From Paludibacter sp. (GTDB taxonomy: Bacteria > Bacteroidota > Bacteroidia > Bacteroidales > Paludibacteraceae): a DNA stretch of 10,486 nucleotides. A program made the position numbers and the translations under genes. The DNA lies in assembly GCA_024709185.1 (NCBI GenBank), contig JANJXE010000381.1, positions 1-10,486 of the forward strand, read 5' to 3'. The notes below the pieces were generated by a model. It did no database searches, was not told the DNA's origin, and worked only from the letters and a program-made list of their open reading frames with translations. Within the stretch, counting starts at the first letter, position 1. Each line of letters starts with the position of its first letter. This document shows positions 1-6,749 of the stretch, piece after piece.

Positions 1-163
1 AACGATCGGCGCTGAGGGTCCATGAATCGGAAAGTATCAGCAACATAAACAGGAACATCCCTGCTAACACTGCAATATAGCCCAGTACATAGTGTTTCCA
101 GTTGATTAATAAATCGTTGCGCACCAGTAAGGAAAAGCGCCTGAAATTAAATATCTTGTTCAT
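1..163 (-). CDS. ABC transporter permease, N-terminal part (runs off the left edge)
   Basis: I read this from the sequence; it begins at the ATG complementary to 161-163 and stays open for 54 codons to the window edge. The peptide starts MNKIFNFRRFSLLVRNDLLI, a basic, amphipathic stretch. A strongly hydrophobic segment of about 20 residues follows (YVLGYIAVLAGMFLFMLLIL, residues 25-44), which fits a first transmembrane helix. This N-terminal shape is common in ABC-2-type exporter permeases of Bacteroidota, and the gene lies 89 bases downstream of an ABC ATPase on the same strand, so it is probably the membrane subunit of that transporter. The substrate cannot be told. The identification rests on context plus one helix, because most of the protein is missing. 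Confidence 0.6.
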   Translation of the reverse strand, partial: MNKIFNFRRFSLLVRNDLLINWKHYVLGYIAVLAGMFLFMLLILSDSWTLSADR

Positions 164-252
164 AGGATTTTCTTGTAATTGTTAAACCTTAAACTAAACC
201 TTCCTGCTAAATTCTTCCCGGAATTGAATTTTTACAGATTCACAGCTTTGTT

Positions 253-1074
253 TCATGGATTATCTGAGATAAATCGATTCGTAACTGCATTGAATAAAAT
301 TTCCAAATCGATGGGCGATTCGTGTTTTCCATCGGCTTTGCGGATAATCCGATACCCGCCAATGCCCTGTTCGCTGTACAATACATCCTCGTCGCCAGCC
401 GTTTCCTTCCATCCAAAGTACCATTTGGAAGCAATTTCTGCTGTAGATTGATGAAAAATGAGCTTACCTTCATCCACCACCAGCACCTGATCGATGATGG
501 TATCAATATCCTTCACCTGGTGCGTGGAGATAATCACTACCTGATCGTCGGTGACAGAGCTCACCAGTATCTTCCGGAACTGGCTTTTGGAAGGAATATC
601 AAGGCCATTGGTAGGTTCATCAAACATCAGCAGCTTACAGTTTGTTGCCAACGCAAAAGCTATCAGGAACTTTTTCCGCTGTCCGTGCGAAATTTTATTC
701 AACTGCATAGCCGTGTTCAATTGAAATTCCTGCAGGATGGCCTCCATCTTTTGAATATCAAATGTTGGATAAAACGGACTATAAGCCTGCATATAGGTCT
801 GAATGGTGGTATGCGGAAACGAAAACTCTTCTGGTACGAGGTACACATCAGCCAAAAAACCGGGTTGACGGTCGAACGGGCGAAAACCGTTTACGTTGAG
901 CGATCCCTCACGGGGCTCCAGCAGTCCACCCATCAGATGGAGCAGGGTAGTTTTGCCGGCACCATTTTTACCCAGCATTCCCGCTATGCATCCGGGTTGC
1001 AGCGACAAGCTGAAATCGCTGAATAAAGGCTGTTTACGCCCGTATTGAAACGACAGGGATTGAAATTCAATCAT
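253..1074 (-). CDS. ABC transporter ATP-binding protein
   Basis: A 273-residue nucleotide-binding subunit, expected to power an exporter at the inner membrane by ATP hydrolysis. The motifs appear in order: Walker A GKNGAGKT (35-42), a variant signature SHGQRKKF (129-136), Walker B LLMFDEP (148-154) with the catalytic Glu, D-loop GLD (157-159) and switch His in STHQ (183-186). Where the Q-loop is expected I see VPEEF (80-84) and no clear Gln. About 70 residues beyond the core form a C-terminal extension with no recognised domain. The size and variant signature resemble the YtrB/BcrA-like exporter ATPases. It is the first gene of its operon; the permease gene follows after 89 bases. A TAACTTTG promoter and an inverted repeat lie upstream. 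In many Bacteroidota such operons carry a GntR/YtrA regulator gene, but none is visible here. The substrate is unknown. Confidence 0.93.
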   Translation of the reverse strand: MIEFQSLSFQYGRKQPLFSDFSLSLQPGCIAGMLGKNGAGKTTLLHLMGGLLEPREGSLNVNGFRPFDRQPGFLADVYLVPEEFSFPHTTIQTYMQAYSPFYPTFDIQKMEAILQEFQLNTAMQLNKISHGQRKKFLIAFALATNCKLLMFDEPTNGLDIPSKSQFRKILVSSVTDDQVVIISTHQVKDIDTIIDQVLVVDEGKLIFHQSTAEIASKWYFGWKETAGDEDVLYSEQGIGGYRIIRKADGKHESPIDLEILFNAVTNRFISDNP

Positions 1075-1088
1075 GACTTATTGTTTTA

Positions 1089-1110
1089 GTGGTCTATCTA
1101 TCTAGGCCAC
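1089..1110. promoter_or_regulatory. Operator-like inverted repeat at the ABC operon start
   Basis: The arms GTGGTCTA (1089-1096) and TAGGCCAC (1103-1110) are reverse complements except for one position, with six bases between. The element abuts the -7 box of the minus-strand promoter and covers the expected transcription start. It is placed where a dimeric repressor would block transcription. YtrA-type GntR regulators are known to control YtrB-like operons through inverted repeats, so such a protein is the natural candidate, but that is inference. It could also form a hairpin at the 5' end of the mRNA. Confidence 0.5.
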
Positions 1111-1139
1111 AAAGTTACAACAATATTTTTAACCACAAA
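1110..1139 (-). promoter_or_regulatory. Bacteroidota-type promoter of the ABC operon
   Basis: Read on the minus strand, TTTG (1139-1136) is followed after 18 bases by TAACTTTG (1117-1110), which matches the TAnnTTTG -7 consensus exactly. The start of transcription should be near 1103, giving a leader of about 30 bases before the ATPase ATG. Confidence 0.65.
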
Positions 1140-1143
1140 AAAA

Positions 1144-1172
1144 TTGAAAAAAAAATGTTAGAACTACATCTG
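1144..1172 (+). promoter_or_regulatory. Candidate promoter of the GIN-domain lipoprotein gene
   Basis: TTG (1144-1146) is followed after 18 bases by TACATCTG (1165-1172), one mismatch from TAnnTTTG. Its -33 element is only four bases from that of the divergent ABC promoter, so the two promoters are back to back. A short inverted repeat, GTTAGA (1157-1162) and TCTAAC (1191-1196), brackets the -7 box and the expected start site. The repeat arms are only six bases and may be chance. Confidence 0.4.
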
Positions 1173-1215
1173 GTTAATCGTCGTAATACGTCTAACTGAA
1201 AACAAAACAAAGAAC

Positions 1216-1941
1216 ATGAAAACAAAAAATCACACCCGGTATTTGCTCATTATGAGCATACTTTTTACATCTTTATCGTGCAACGAAGCAGCGGCTGTAA
1301 TTGGCCGGGGAAATATTTCGACTGAAGCACGTACGGTGGAAAAATTTGATGCAATTGAATTACGTTCACATGCGAATGTAGAAATAAAAAAAGGCACTGA
1401 ATACAAGGTAGAAGTAAGCGACTACGAGAACCTTCTGCCCTATATTGTAGTACGGAATACAGGAAACTCTCTCATCATCGACTCAAAAGATTACACCGCC
1501 ATCGTGAATAGTAAATGCCGAATTATTGTCACCATGCCGGCTCCCTTGTATGCAATAGAACTCAAAGGCAGTGGAAATTTTTACCTGCAATCAGAATTTA
1601 ACGATTTACGCAGACTCAGCATAATGGGAAGTGGCAATATTTATGGTGAAGTACCATTGAAGTTAAACGATTTAGAGACACAAATTGCAGGGAGTGGTAA
1701 TATAGAACTGAAGGGAACTGCCGAAACTGTAAAGGCTACAATAGCAGGAAGCGGCGATATTCACCTGTCGAATCTGGCAGCCGGAAATGTGGAATGCCTG
1801 ATTTTAGGTAGTGGCGATATTGAAATAAAAGCAATTGAAACACTGAATGCCAGTGTGAATGGAAGTGGTGATATCCGCTATTCAGGCAATCCGCTCACTG
1901 AATTACAGGTAAACGGTAGCGGAAAAATTGAAAAAATCTAG
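1216..1941 (+). CDS. GIN-domain (DUF2807) lipoprotein with GSG(N/D) beta-helix repeats
   Basis: A 241-residue exported protein. The N-terminus is basic then hydrophobic and ends TSLSC, with Cys22 the likely lipidated residue; the lipobox is loose, as is common in this phylum. From residue 118 the motif GSG(N/D) recurs at 118, 138, 159, 178, 198 and 216, with GSGK at 234. The spacing is 18-21 residues, as expected when each turn of a right-handed parallel beta-helix places a Gly-Ser-Gly-Asn/Asp corner on one edge. This pattern is typical of the DUF2807 family, labelled 'putative auto-transporter adhesin head GIN domain'. The true role of the family is poorly known. In Bacteroidota such genes are often found near GntR/ABC exporter genes, which agrees with the divergent ABC operon here. 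A strong terminator follows. It could bind envelope polymers or sense envelope stress, but nothing in the sequence decides this. Confidence 0.88.
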   Translation: MKTKNHTRYLLIMSILFTSLSCNEAAAVIGRGNISTEARTVEKFDAIELRSHANVEIKKGTEYKVEVSDYENLLPYIVVRNTGNSLIIDSKDYTAIVNSKCRIIVTMPAPLYAIELKGSGNFYLQSEFNDLRRLSIMGSGNIYGEVPLKLNDLETQIAGSGNIELKGTAETVKATIAGSGDIHLSNLAAGNVECLILGSGDIEIKAIETLNASVNGSGDIRYSGNPLTELQVNGSGKIEKI

Positions 1942-1992
1942 AACCAGATAAAGAACTATACGATCAATAAAAAACCAGTAATGTACATCAAC

Positions 1993-2031
1993 AAAAAACT
2001 CTGACAATCAATTTGATTATCAGAGTTTTTT
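1993..2031. terminator. Bidirectional intrinsic terminator
   Basis: AAAAAACTCTGA (1993-2004) pairs perfectly with TCAGAGTTTTTT (2020-2031). Inside it AATC and GATT extend the stem beyond one C/A mismatch. The hairpin has a T-run when read on either strand, so it can end both the lipoprotein transcript (+) and the tRNA-Ser transcript (-), whose 3' end lies only two bases away. Confidence 0.85.
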
Positions 2032-2032
2032 G

Positions 2033-2119
2033 CGGAAAGTCAGGGATTCGAACCCTGGGTACCCTCACGAGTACATCGGTTTTCGAGACCGACCCGATCG
2101 ACCACTCTGGCAACTTTCC
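2033..2119 (-). tRNA. tRNA-Ser (anticodon CGA)
   Basis: An 87-base tRNA that reads the UCG codon. Read on the minus strand, the acceptor stem pairs GGAAAGT with ACTTTCC and the discriminator base is G, as usual for serine. The anticodon stem TCGGT/ACCGA encloses the loop CTCGAAA, giving anticodon CGA. The long variable arm (GTACTC-GTGA-GGGTAC) is the class II mark of tRNA-Ser, and the T arm is CAGGG-TTCGAAT-CCCTG. The 3' CCA is not encoded (the next bases are CAA), so it must be added after transcription. Confidence 0.96.
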
Positions 2120-2130
2120 GTTTGGGTCTG

Positions 2131-2160
2131 CAAATGTAGTAGTTTTACACGAAATAGCAA
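2131..2160 (-). promoter_or_regulatory. Promoter of the tRNA-Ser gene
   Basis: On the minus strand, TTG (2160-2158) is followed after 19 bases by TACATTTG (2138-2131), a perfect TAnnTTTG. The expected start near 2124 is a few bases upstream of the mature tRNA 5' end at 2119, as suits a singly transcribed tRNA with a short leader. Confidence 0.7.
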
Positions 2161-2289
2161 TGCAATGAGGTGAATTATTTTGCCCTTGTTAGACAAACAG
2201 AGGCCATTAGCGACGGAGACATTACTGAATGATACGAATTATTTTTCCGCTGAAAGCAGATAGTTAGGCTGTTTAGGCGTACCGCCCGA

Positions 2290-3534
2290 TCAAGGTAGAG
2301 TTGCACGACGATTTTGCACGTCAACTGCTACCGGCAATCGGTTACGCATATCCAGCTCTGCCTGCATTTGTTGTCCGTTACGCAAAAACACCACACTTAA
2401 CGGCACTCTGGATGGTTTCTGAAGCAGACCTCTGACATCTGTCAACGAAAGATTAAAAACCGACAGATTATTAATACCTATCAACTGATCGCCAATCTGC
2501 ATACCTGCTTTTTCAGCCGGAGAATTCTTCCATACGGCCGAAACTTCGAAACCGGGAAATGGAGGTAGAGCCTGTATGAGCTCCATTCCGGAGATATTAT
2601 ACATAAATGGCGCTTTAAAAAAGGAATTGGCCCTGAAATGCAATTGTTGGCGATGCAAATCGAAAATAAGGTTGAAACGGGAAAGCAGCTCACTGCCGAT
2701 TGTACCATCGCGGTCGGAACGGCGTATCACTTCGGCCACCACTGCCGAATCGGGAAAAGCCACGATGGGATGCTCAAAGCAATACTCCTCGAGGCAAAGG
2801 CGGGGAATGCGGGCAAGATAACCGTTTACATCGCCGCTAAAACCCGATCCGATTCGGGCATATACTTTTGGGCCGGGAATATCTTCAGTATTATTGTTGA
2901 CAGTAAGAAACCACGCATTAAGCAAAGCCCCGGTATCGATAAACATTTTAATGGTACGCAGTTTCATCGACGAATCGAAAAGTGTCATCGGGAGATACAG
3001 TTTGTTGTTTTCGATGATAAGGGTGCGTGAAGCAAAGTTCTCAGGCCGACGAAAGGATGTTGTATCGTAGAAAATCATCTTTCGGCGTGAATAATTCACT
3101 TCCACTACGTAGTCCTTTAGTACATCCACACCCATGAGTCCGTTAATCTTTCGACCATTCAGCTCACTCAGGTGGAGAATATCCTCATCGAGTACCATCA
3201 CCTGCCGGTCGTTCATCGATAATTTGCCTAGTTGAAGTATATTTCCGTCACTTACCAGTCCCTTCACATCCAGTCCTGAGCCAAGACCCACCACCGGCAC
3301 TTCCCTACCCTCTTTTAACGACAAGTTATCAGTGTCATCCAGGTGAGTAATAATGGTGTTTCGCACACCGGTATCGAAGATAAACGAAAGCGGTTCCGAA
3401 CCATTGATACTCATCCGCACCACGGCATAGCTGCCCGATAGTTCGAAGGGTATAGTAGCCACCTGACGCGCAGCATGCAGTAATCCAACAACAGTCGGAA
3501 ACAGCAGCAAAAAGAGGAGTGTGAATCGTTTCAT
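2290..3534 (-). CDS. Exported two-lobed aspartyl protease with C-terminal PDZ domain
   Basis: A 414-residue protein with a signal peptide (MKRFTLLFLLLF, cleavage probably after HAA near residue 22) and so periplasmic or outer-membrane facing. Two retropepsin-like lobes lie in tandem. Lobe one has the catalytic motif FIFDTG (51-56) and a later hydrophobic-Gly segment GLMGVDVLKDYVVEV (132-146). Lobe two has MFIDTG (197-202) and GTIGSELLSRFNLIFD (277-292). Both Asp-Thr-Gly triads are intact, so one chain could form the complete active site that retropepsins make as dimers. Residues 325-395 look like a PDZ domain: FEVSAVWKNSPAEKAG, then GDQLIGINN, which usually binds the C-terminus of a partner. 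The family is annotated as 'aspartyl protease family protein' in Bacteroidota; substrates are unknown. A weak promoter match (TAAGATTG at 3607-3600 with TTG at 3631-3629) lies upstream. The gene appears monocistronic. Confidence 0.88.
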   Translation of the reverse strand: MKRFTLLFLLLFPTVVGLLHAARQVATIPFELSGSYAVVRMSINGSEPLSFIFDTGVRNTIITHLDDTDNLSLKEGREVPVVGLGSGLDVKGLVSDGNILQLGKLSMNDRQVMVLDEDILHLSELNGRKINGLMGVDVLKDYVVEVNYSRRKMIFYDTTSFRRPENFASRTLIIENNKLYLPMTLFDSSMKLRTIKMFIDTGALLNAWFLTVNNNTEDIPGPKVYARIGSGFSGDVNGYLARIPRLCLEEYCFEHPIVAFPDSAVVAEVIRRSDRDGTIGSELLSRFNLIFDLHRQQLHFRANSFFKAPFMYNISGMELIQALPPFPGFEVSAVWKNSPAEKAGMQIGDQLIGINNLSVFNLSLTDVRGLLQKPSRVPLSVVFLRNGQQMQAELDMRNRLPVAVDVQNRRATLP

Positions 3535-3731
3535 GGAATAATGAGTTACTTTATAAACGTGATGGTGAAGATTTTAGTTCAACCTACTTTCAAATAAAAC
3601 AATCTTATTAACTGAATTTAAATTTGATCAATCGTAATGAAACCGGCATTTAACTATCTGAATTTTATTATAAATGCTCTATACATATACAGAAATGAGC
3701 TATTCAAATCTAACTTATTCCAAACTAATTA
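3535..3731. other. AT-rich divergent intergenic region
   Basis: This is most of the ~300 bases between the divergent protease and secreted-protein genes. It is rich in A and T and has no open frame of note. Apart from the weak minus-strand promoter match at 3600-3631 and the clear plus-strand promoter just after it, I see no repeat, hairpin or RNA gene here. Confidence 0.5.
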
Positions 3732-3761
3732 TTGATAACTCAACTTAAATTATTATTTTTG
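3732..3761 (+). promoter_or_regulatory. Promoter of the two-gene secreted-protein operon
   Basis: TTG (3732-3734) is followed after 19 bases by TATTTTTG (3754-3761), a full match to TAnnTTTG. Transcription should begin near 3768 and give an A-rich leader of about 64 bases before the ATG at 3832, with no Shine-Dalgarno sequence. Confidence 0.65.
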
Positions 3762-3831
3762 CCATGCCAAATTTTTAAGATTTTCAAGCATTTATATCAA
3801 CGAAATATCAATTCAAAAAAAATAACAATTT

Positions 3832-4347
3832 ATGAGTAGGAAACGAATTACAATTAGCTTTTTTGCATTAACAGTGCTGTGCATAGTCGGCTTACATGCG
3901 CAAGATATGAATGTGCTTGAAAAAGGCGGAAATAACACAAAAATCGCACTTAACACAATCAGGTCGTTGAACTTTAATGCCGGAAATTTAAATATTAATT
4001 TAAAAGATGGTACACCATTGTCTGTATCACTCGAGAATGTAAGAAGTTTAAAGTTCTTTGTAATTACAGATGTCGAAACTCCGGTTCTATCATTAGGTGA
4101 GAAAGTGCAACTATATCCTAATCCTGCAAAAGATCTGATTACAATTTCTGTTTTTCAGGAACAACAATCTAATGTAGACATTAGAATTATAAGCTTAGAT
4201 GGTCGAACAGTCTACAATGAAAAAGTTCCCTACATCGGCAACAATCCATTTTCAATTGACATTTCCAATTGGCAGCAAGGAATATACGGAGTAATTGTAG
4301 ATAACGGCAAATCGGTATATACAGGCAAATTCATCAAAATCAATTAA
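3832..4347 (+). CDS. Small secreted protein with type IX secretion sorting domain
   Basis: A 171-residue protein. The signal peptide ends in LHAQ (cleavage near residue 23). Two copies of a 23-residue beta-type module follow (26-48, ending IRSLNF; 53-75, ending VRSLKF). Residues 94-171 form a type A T9SS C-terminal sorting domain: it opens with LYPNPAKDLITI (94-105), has SLDGRTVY in the middle and closes with QGIYGVIVDNGK and KFIKI. Such tails send proteins through the outer membrane by T9SS and are then removed, usually with attachment of the protein to the surface. After both cleavages only about 70 residues would remain, essentially the tandem module. It is the first gene of an operon; the next start codon is 11 bases downstream. 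Its function is unknown. Confidence 0.85.
   Translation: MSRKRITISFFALTVLCIVGLHAQDMNVLEKGGNNTKIALNTIRSLNFNAGNLNINLKDGTPLSVSLENVRSLKFFVITDVETPVLSLGEKVQLYPNPAKDLITISVFQEQQSNVDIRIISLDGRTVYNEKVPYIGNNPFSIDISNWQQGIYGVIVDNGKSVYTGKFIKIN
3907..4056 (+). repeat. Tandem 23-residue module, copy pair in the small protein
   Basis: Residues 26-48 and 53-75 align without gaps: a short beta strand, a Gly-containing turn (EKGGNN, LKDGTP), then (A/S)L-N(T/V)-R-SL-(N/K)F. The same pair occurs in the next gene at residues 24-46 and 53-75. This implies duplication within a gene and sharing between the two genes. Confidence 0.7.
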
Positions 4348-4358
4348 AGCAAAATCGT

Positions 4359-6728
4359 ATGAAAAAAATACAGTACACACTAATTCTGTTACTTTTGACT
4401 GTTATATACACCAGTGCGCAAGACTCAATCTATGTATATAAAAATGGAGCTGTAAATTCTAAGTTTCCTCTTACATTAGTCGACAGCCTCACCTTTTCAT
4501 CTACGCTGGACACATTAAAAATGAGCAACAATGGAACAGTAACTACTAAATTACCATTTGCTGCTTTTGATAGTATTTCATTTCAACCGCCACTTCCAAA
4601 AGGGACTTACAGGGATATTGATGGAAACGTATATACCACAGTCAAAATTGGCACTCAGACCTGGATGATTGAAAATTTAAAGACCACACGATATAGAAAC
4701 GGAGAACCAATACCCAACATAACCTCCAGTAGTGAGTGGACTGCATTAACAACCGGCGGTTATTCTGCATATGAAAATAATTCTGCAAACGGAAAAAAAT
4801 ATGGCTATCTCTATAACTGGTACGCTGTAAATGATTACAGAAATATTGCACCTGCTGGATGGCGAGTTCCATCAATTGAAGATTGGGCAACACTTGAAAA
4901 TTATCTGATTACCAATCAATATAATTACGATAACACCACAACAGGAAATAAAATTGCTAAATCACTTGCTTCAAAGACAGACTGGAAAGGAAGTGGTGGA
5001 GCTGGTGCTCCTGGAAACAGACCTGAATGGAACAACACCAGTGGATTTACAGCCCTTCCCGGTGGTGGACGATATGGAACTACCGGAACTTTTTTCAGTC
5101 AGACAGAAGCTGGTTTTTGGTGGGTAAAAGAAGAAACAACGCAAGTGGAGGCCAATTACCGTGGTTTGTTTTATGGGTATAATTTCTTTCAGACTTTTGT
5201 TAATTCGAAGAAGTTGGGACTTTCGTTACGTCTGATTAAAACTGAGGTTCCTACACTAACAACATCTATTGCAAAAACGATTACACTAAATTCTGCCATC
5301 AGTGGTGGAAATGTTACTGCTGACAGCAAAGATGAAATAACAGTTAAAGGGGTATGCTGGAATACCACAGGCAATCCAACTATCATAAATGACAAAACTA
5401 ACAATGGAACCGGTATGGGGTCGTTTGATAGCCAACTCAGTAATTTAAAACCAGGTACAACCTACTATGTAAGGGCATATGCCACTAACAGCGCCGGAAC
5501 GGGTTATGGAAATGAAATCAGCTTTACCACTCTGGCTACTTTACCTACTTTAACTACCGATCAGGCCACTGCGATAAGTGGAACTTCCGCTACTTCCGGA
5601 GGTAAAATAAGCACTGATGGGGGTTCTGCAATCACTGCTAAAGGTATCTGTTGGAGTACCAATCAAAACCCAACAACAGCCGATAGTAAAACAATCGATG
5701 GTGCCGGTAAAACATCCTTTACAAGCCAGCTTACAGGGCTTACAAAGGGCACTACCTATTATGCAAGAGCTTATGCAACAAACAGCATTGGAACTGCCTA
5801 TGGCGCGCAGATTACATTTACAACACTGGATATAGCAACTATAACAACCAGTTCAATTACAGTGCTTACAGATAGCAGTGCAGTTGCAGGTGGTGTTATT
5901 GTTTCTAATGGAGGTAGTACTATAACTACAAAGGGAATATGCTGGAGTGTAAATGCAACACCCACAATAAATGATAATGTTGTTCTAAACACATCCAACA
6001 ATACTACATTTACAAGTGAAATTAAGGAACTAGACCCTGCAACAGTTTACAATGTTCGTGCATTTGCAACGAATAGTGTGGGAACTGCCTACGGAGACGT
6101 TGTAAGCTTTAAAACATTAGCATCTGAACCGTTCGTTGCAACTGTCGAAATCTCTGCCATTGACTCTAGTACAGCTGTTAGCGGAGGGGTTAGTTTAAAA
6201 GATGGTGGTTCAGCTATTACAGCAAAAGGGATTTGCTGGAGTTTATCGGAAAACCCAACTATCGCTGACAGTATTACAGTTGATGGAATCGGCACAGCGT
6301 CTTATGTTAGTACAATGAGATATTTAAAGCCTGGTACTATATATTATGTTAGAGCTTATGCTACCAATACAATTGGAACTTATTACGGTGCACAATTAAG
6401 CTTTAAAACACTTGATCTTGCAAAAATATCTACAACAGCTGCCTCAGATCTTACTAAGAACTCTGTAAAAAGCGGTGGTGAAATTACTAATGATGGTGGC
6501 TCTTCAATCATAGCAAAAGGTGTTTGCTGGAGCACTACTCCATCACCGACAATTGCTGAAACCACAAACAAAACAAATGATGGTACAGGAACAGGTGTTT
6601 TCAACAGTAGCATCACAGGACTCACACCAGGTACGACCTATTACATCAGAGCCTACGCTACAAATAGCGTAGGTACATCGTATGGAACAGAAATAAGTAT
6701 CACAACACTTACTGACGAAAATCCATAA
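4359..6728 (+). CDS. Large secreted protein: FISUMP domain plus five fibronectin/Ig-like repeats
   Basis: A 789-residue protein with signal peptide MKKIQYTLILLLLTVIYTSA. Residues 24-75 hold two 23-residue modules ending VDSLTF and FDSISF, like those of the preceding gene. Residues 82-293 match the FISUMP domain (Fibrobacter succinogenes major paralogous domain, TIGR02145): YRDIDGNVYTTVKIGTQTWM, then ENL, GYLYNWYAV, APAGWRVPS and LGLSLRLIK. Five repeats of about 97 residues follow (298-784), each with KG(I/V)CW, (N/T/S)PTI-like, YY(V/A/I)RAYATNS-like and a closing (F/I)(T/K)TL. The repeats look like fibronectin type III or Ig-like beta sandwiches, common in adhesins and extracellular binding proteins. 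No T9SS sorting domain follows; the protein ends TDENP. The gene is 11 bases from the T9SS-tailed partner, so they are very likely co-transcribed. A role in surface binding or matrix is likely; the ligand is unknown. Confidence 0.85.
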   Translation: MKKIQYTLILLLLTVIYTSAQDSIYVYKNGAVNSKFPLTLVDSLTFSSTLDTLKMSNNGTVTTKLPFAAFDSISFQPPLPKGTYRDIDGNVYTTVKIGTQTWMIENLKTTRYRNGEPIPNITSSSEWTALTTGGYSAYENNSANGKKYGYLYNWYAVNDYRNIAPAGWRVPSIEDWATLENYLITNQYNYDNTTTGNKIAKSLASKTDWKGSGGAGAPGNRPEWNNTSGFTALPGGGRYGTTGTFFSQTEAGFWWVKEETTQVEANYRGLFYGYNFFQTFVNSKKLGLSLRLIKTEVPTLTTSIAKTITLNSAISGGNVTADSKDEITVKGVCWNTTGNPTIINDKTNNGTGMGSFDSQLSNLKPGTTYYVRAYATNSAGTGYGNEISFTTLATLPTLTTDQATAISGTSATSGGKISTDGGSAITAKGICWSTNQNPTTADSKTIDGAGKTSFTSQLTGLTKGTTYYARAYATNSIGTAYGAQITFTTLDIATITTSSITVLTDSSAVAGGVIVSNGGSTITTKGICWSVNATPTINDNVVLNTSNNTTFTSEIKELDPATVYNVRAFATNSVGTAYGDVVSFKTLASEPFVATVEISAIDSSTAVSGGVSLKDGGSAITAKGICWSLSENPTIADSITVDGIGTASYVSTMRYLKPGTIYYVRAYATNTIGTYYGAQLSFKTLDLAKISTTAASDLTKNSVKSGGEITNDGGSSIIAKGVCWSTTPSPTIAETTNKTNDGTGTGVFNSSITGLTPGTTYYIRAYATNSVGTSYGTEISITTLTDENP
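4428..4583 (+). repeat. Tandem 23-residue module, copy pair in the FISUMP protein
   Basis: Residues 24-46 (IYVYKNG to VDSLTF) and 53-75 (LKMSNNG to FDSISF) are divergent copies of one beta-type unit with a Gly turn and an ending of the form (V/F)DS(L/I)(T/S)F. The upstream small protein carries the same pair at nearly the same residue positions. Confidence 0.7.
5250..6710 (+). repeat. Five tandem ~97-codon repeats
   Basis: The repeats cover residues 298-784. The KG(V/I)CW cysteines fall at 333, 431, 528, 626 and 723, a period of 97-98 residues. Shared landmarks are an SGG near the start, KGxCW, a mid-repeat (N/T/S)PT, (T/V/I)YYxRAYATN and GTxYG. The third unit is the most divergent in its strand (VYNVRAFATN). 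DNA identity between units is patchy, so the duplication is not recent. Confidence 0.9.
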
Positions 6729-6749
6729 AGAAAATTCATACTATATGCG

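Noticed and set aside
322..1026. A 234-codon open frame on the plus strand
   Set aside because: It lies opposite the ABC ATPase gene, which has all its motifs in the minus-strand frame; the plus-strand product shows no domain.
2276..2286. Small hairpin GGCG-TAC-CGCC just after the protease stop codon
   Set aside because: The stem is only four pairs and no T-run follows on the minus strand, so it is not a supported terminator.
2576..3030. Overlapping plus-strand open frames opposite the protease gene
   Set aside because: Both are antisense to a gene with clear catalytic motifs, and their products look random and basic.
5189..6625. A series of similar minus-strand open frames at regular intervals
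   Set aside because: They recur only because they are antisense to the five tandem repeats; their likeness to each other is a shadow of the repeat coding.
5250..6710. Regular repeats considered as a CRISPR array
   Set aside because: The period is about 292 bases, the units diverge, and the whole stretch is one open reading frame encoding Ig/fibronectin-like domains.
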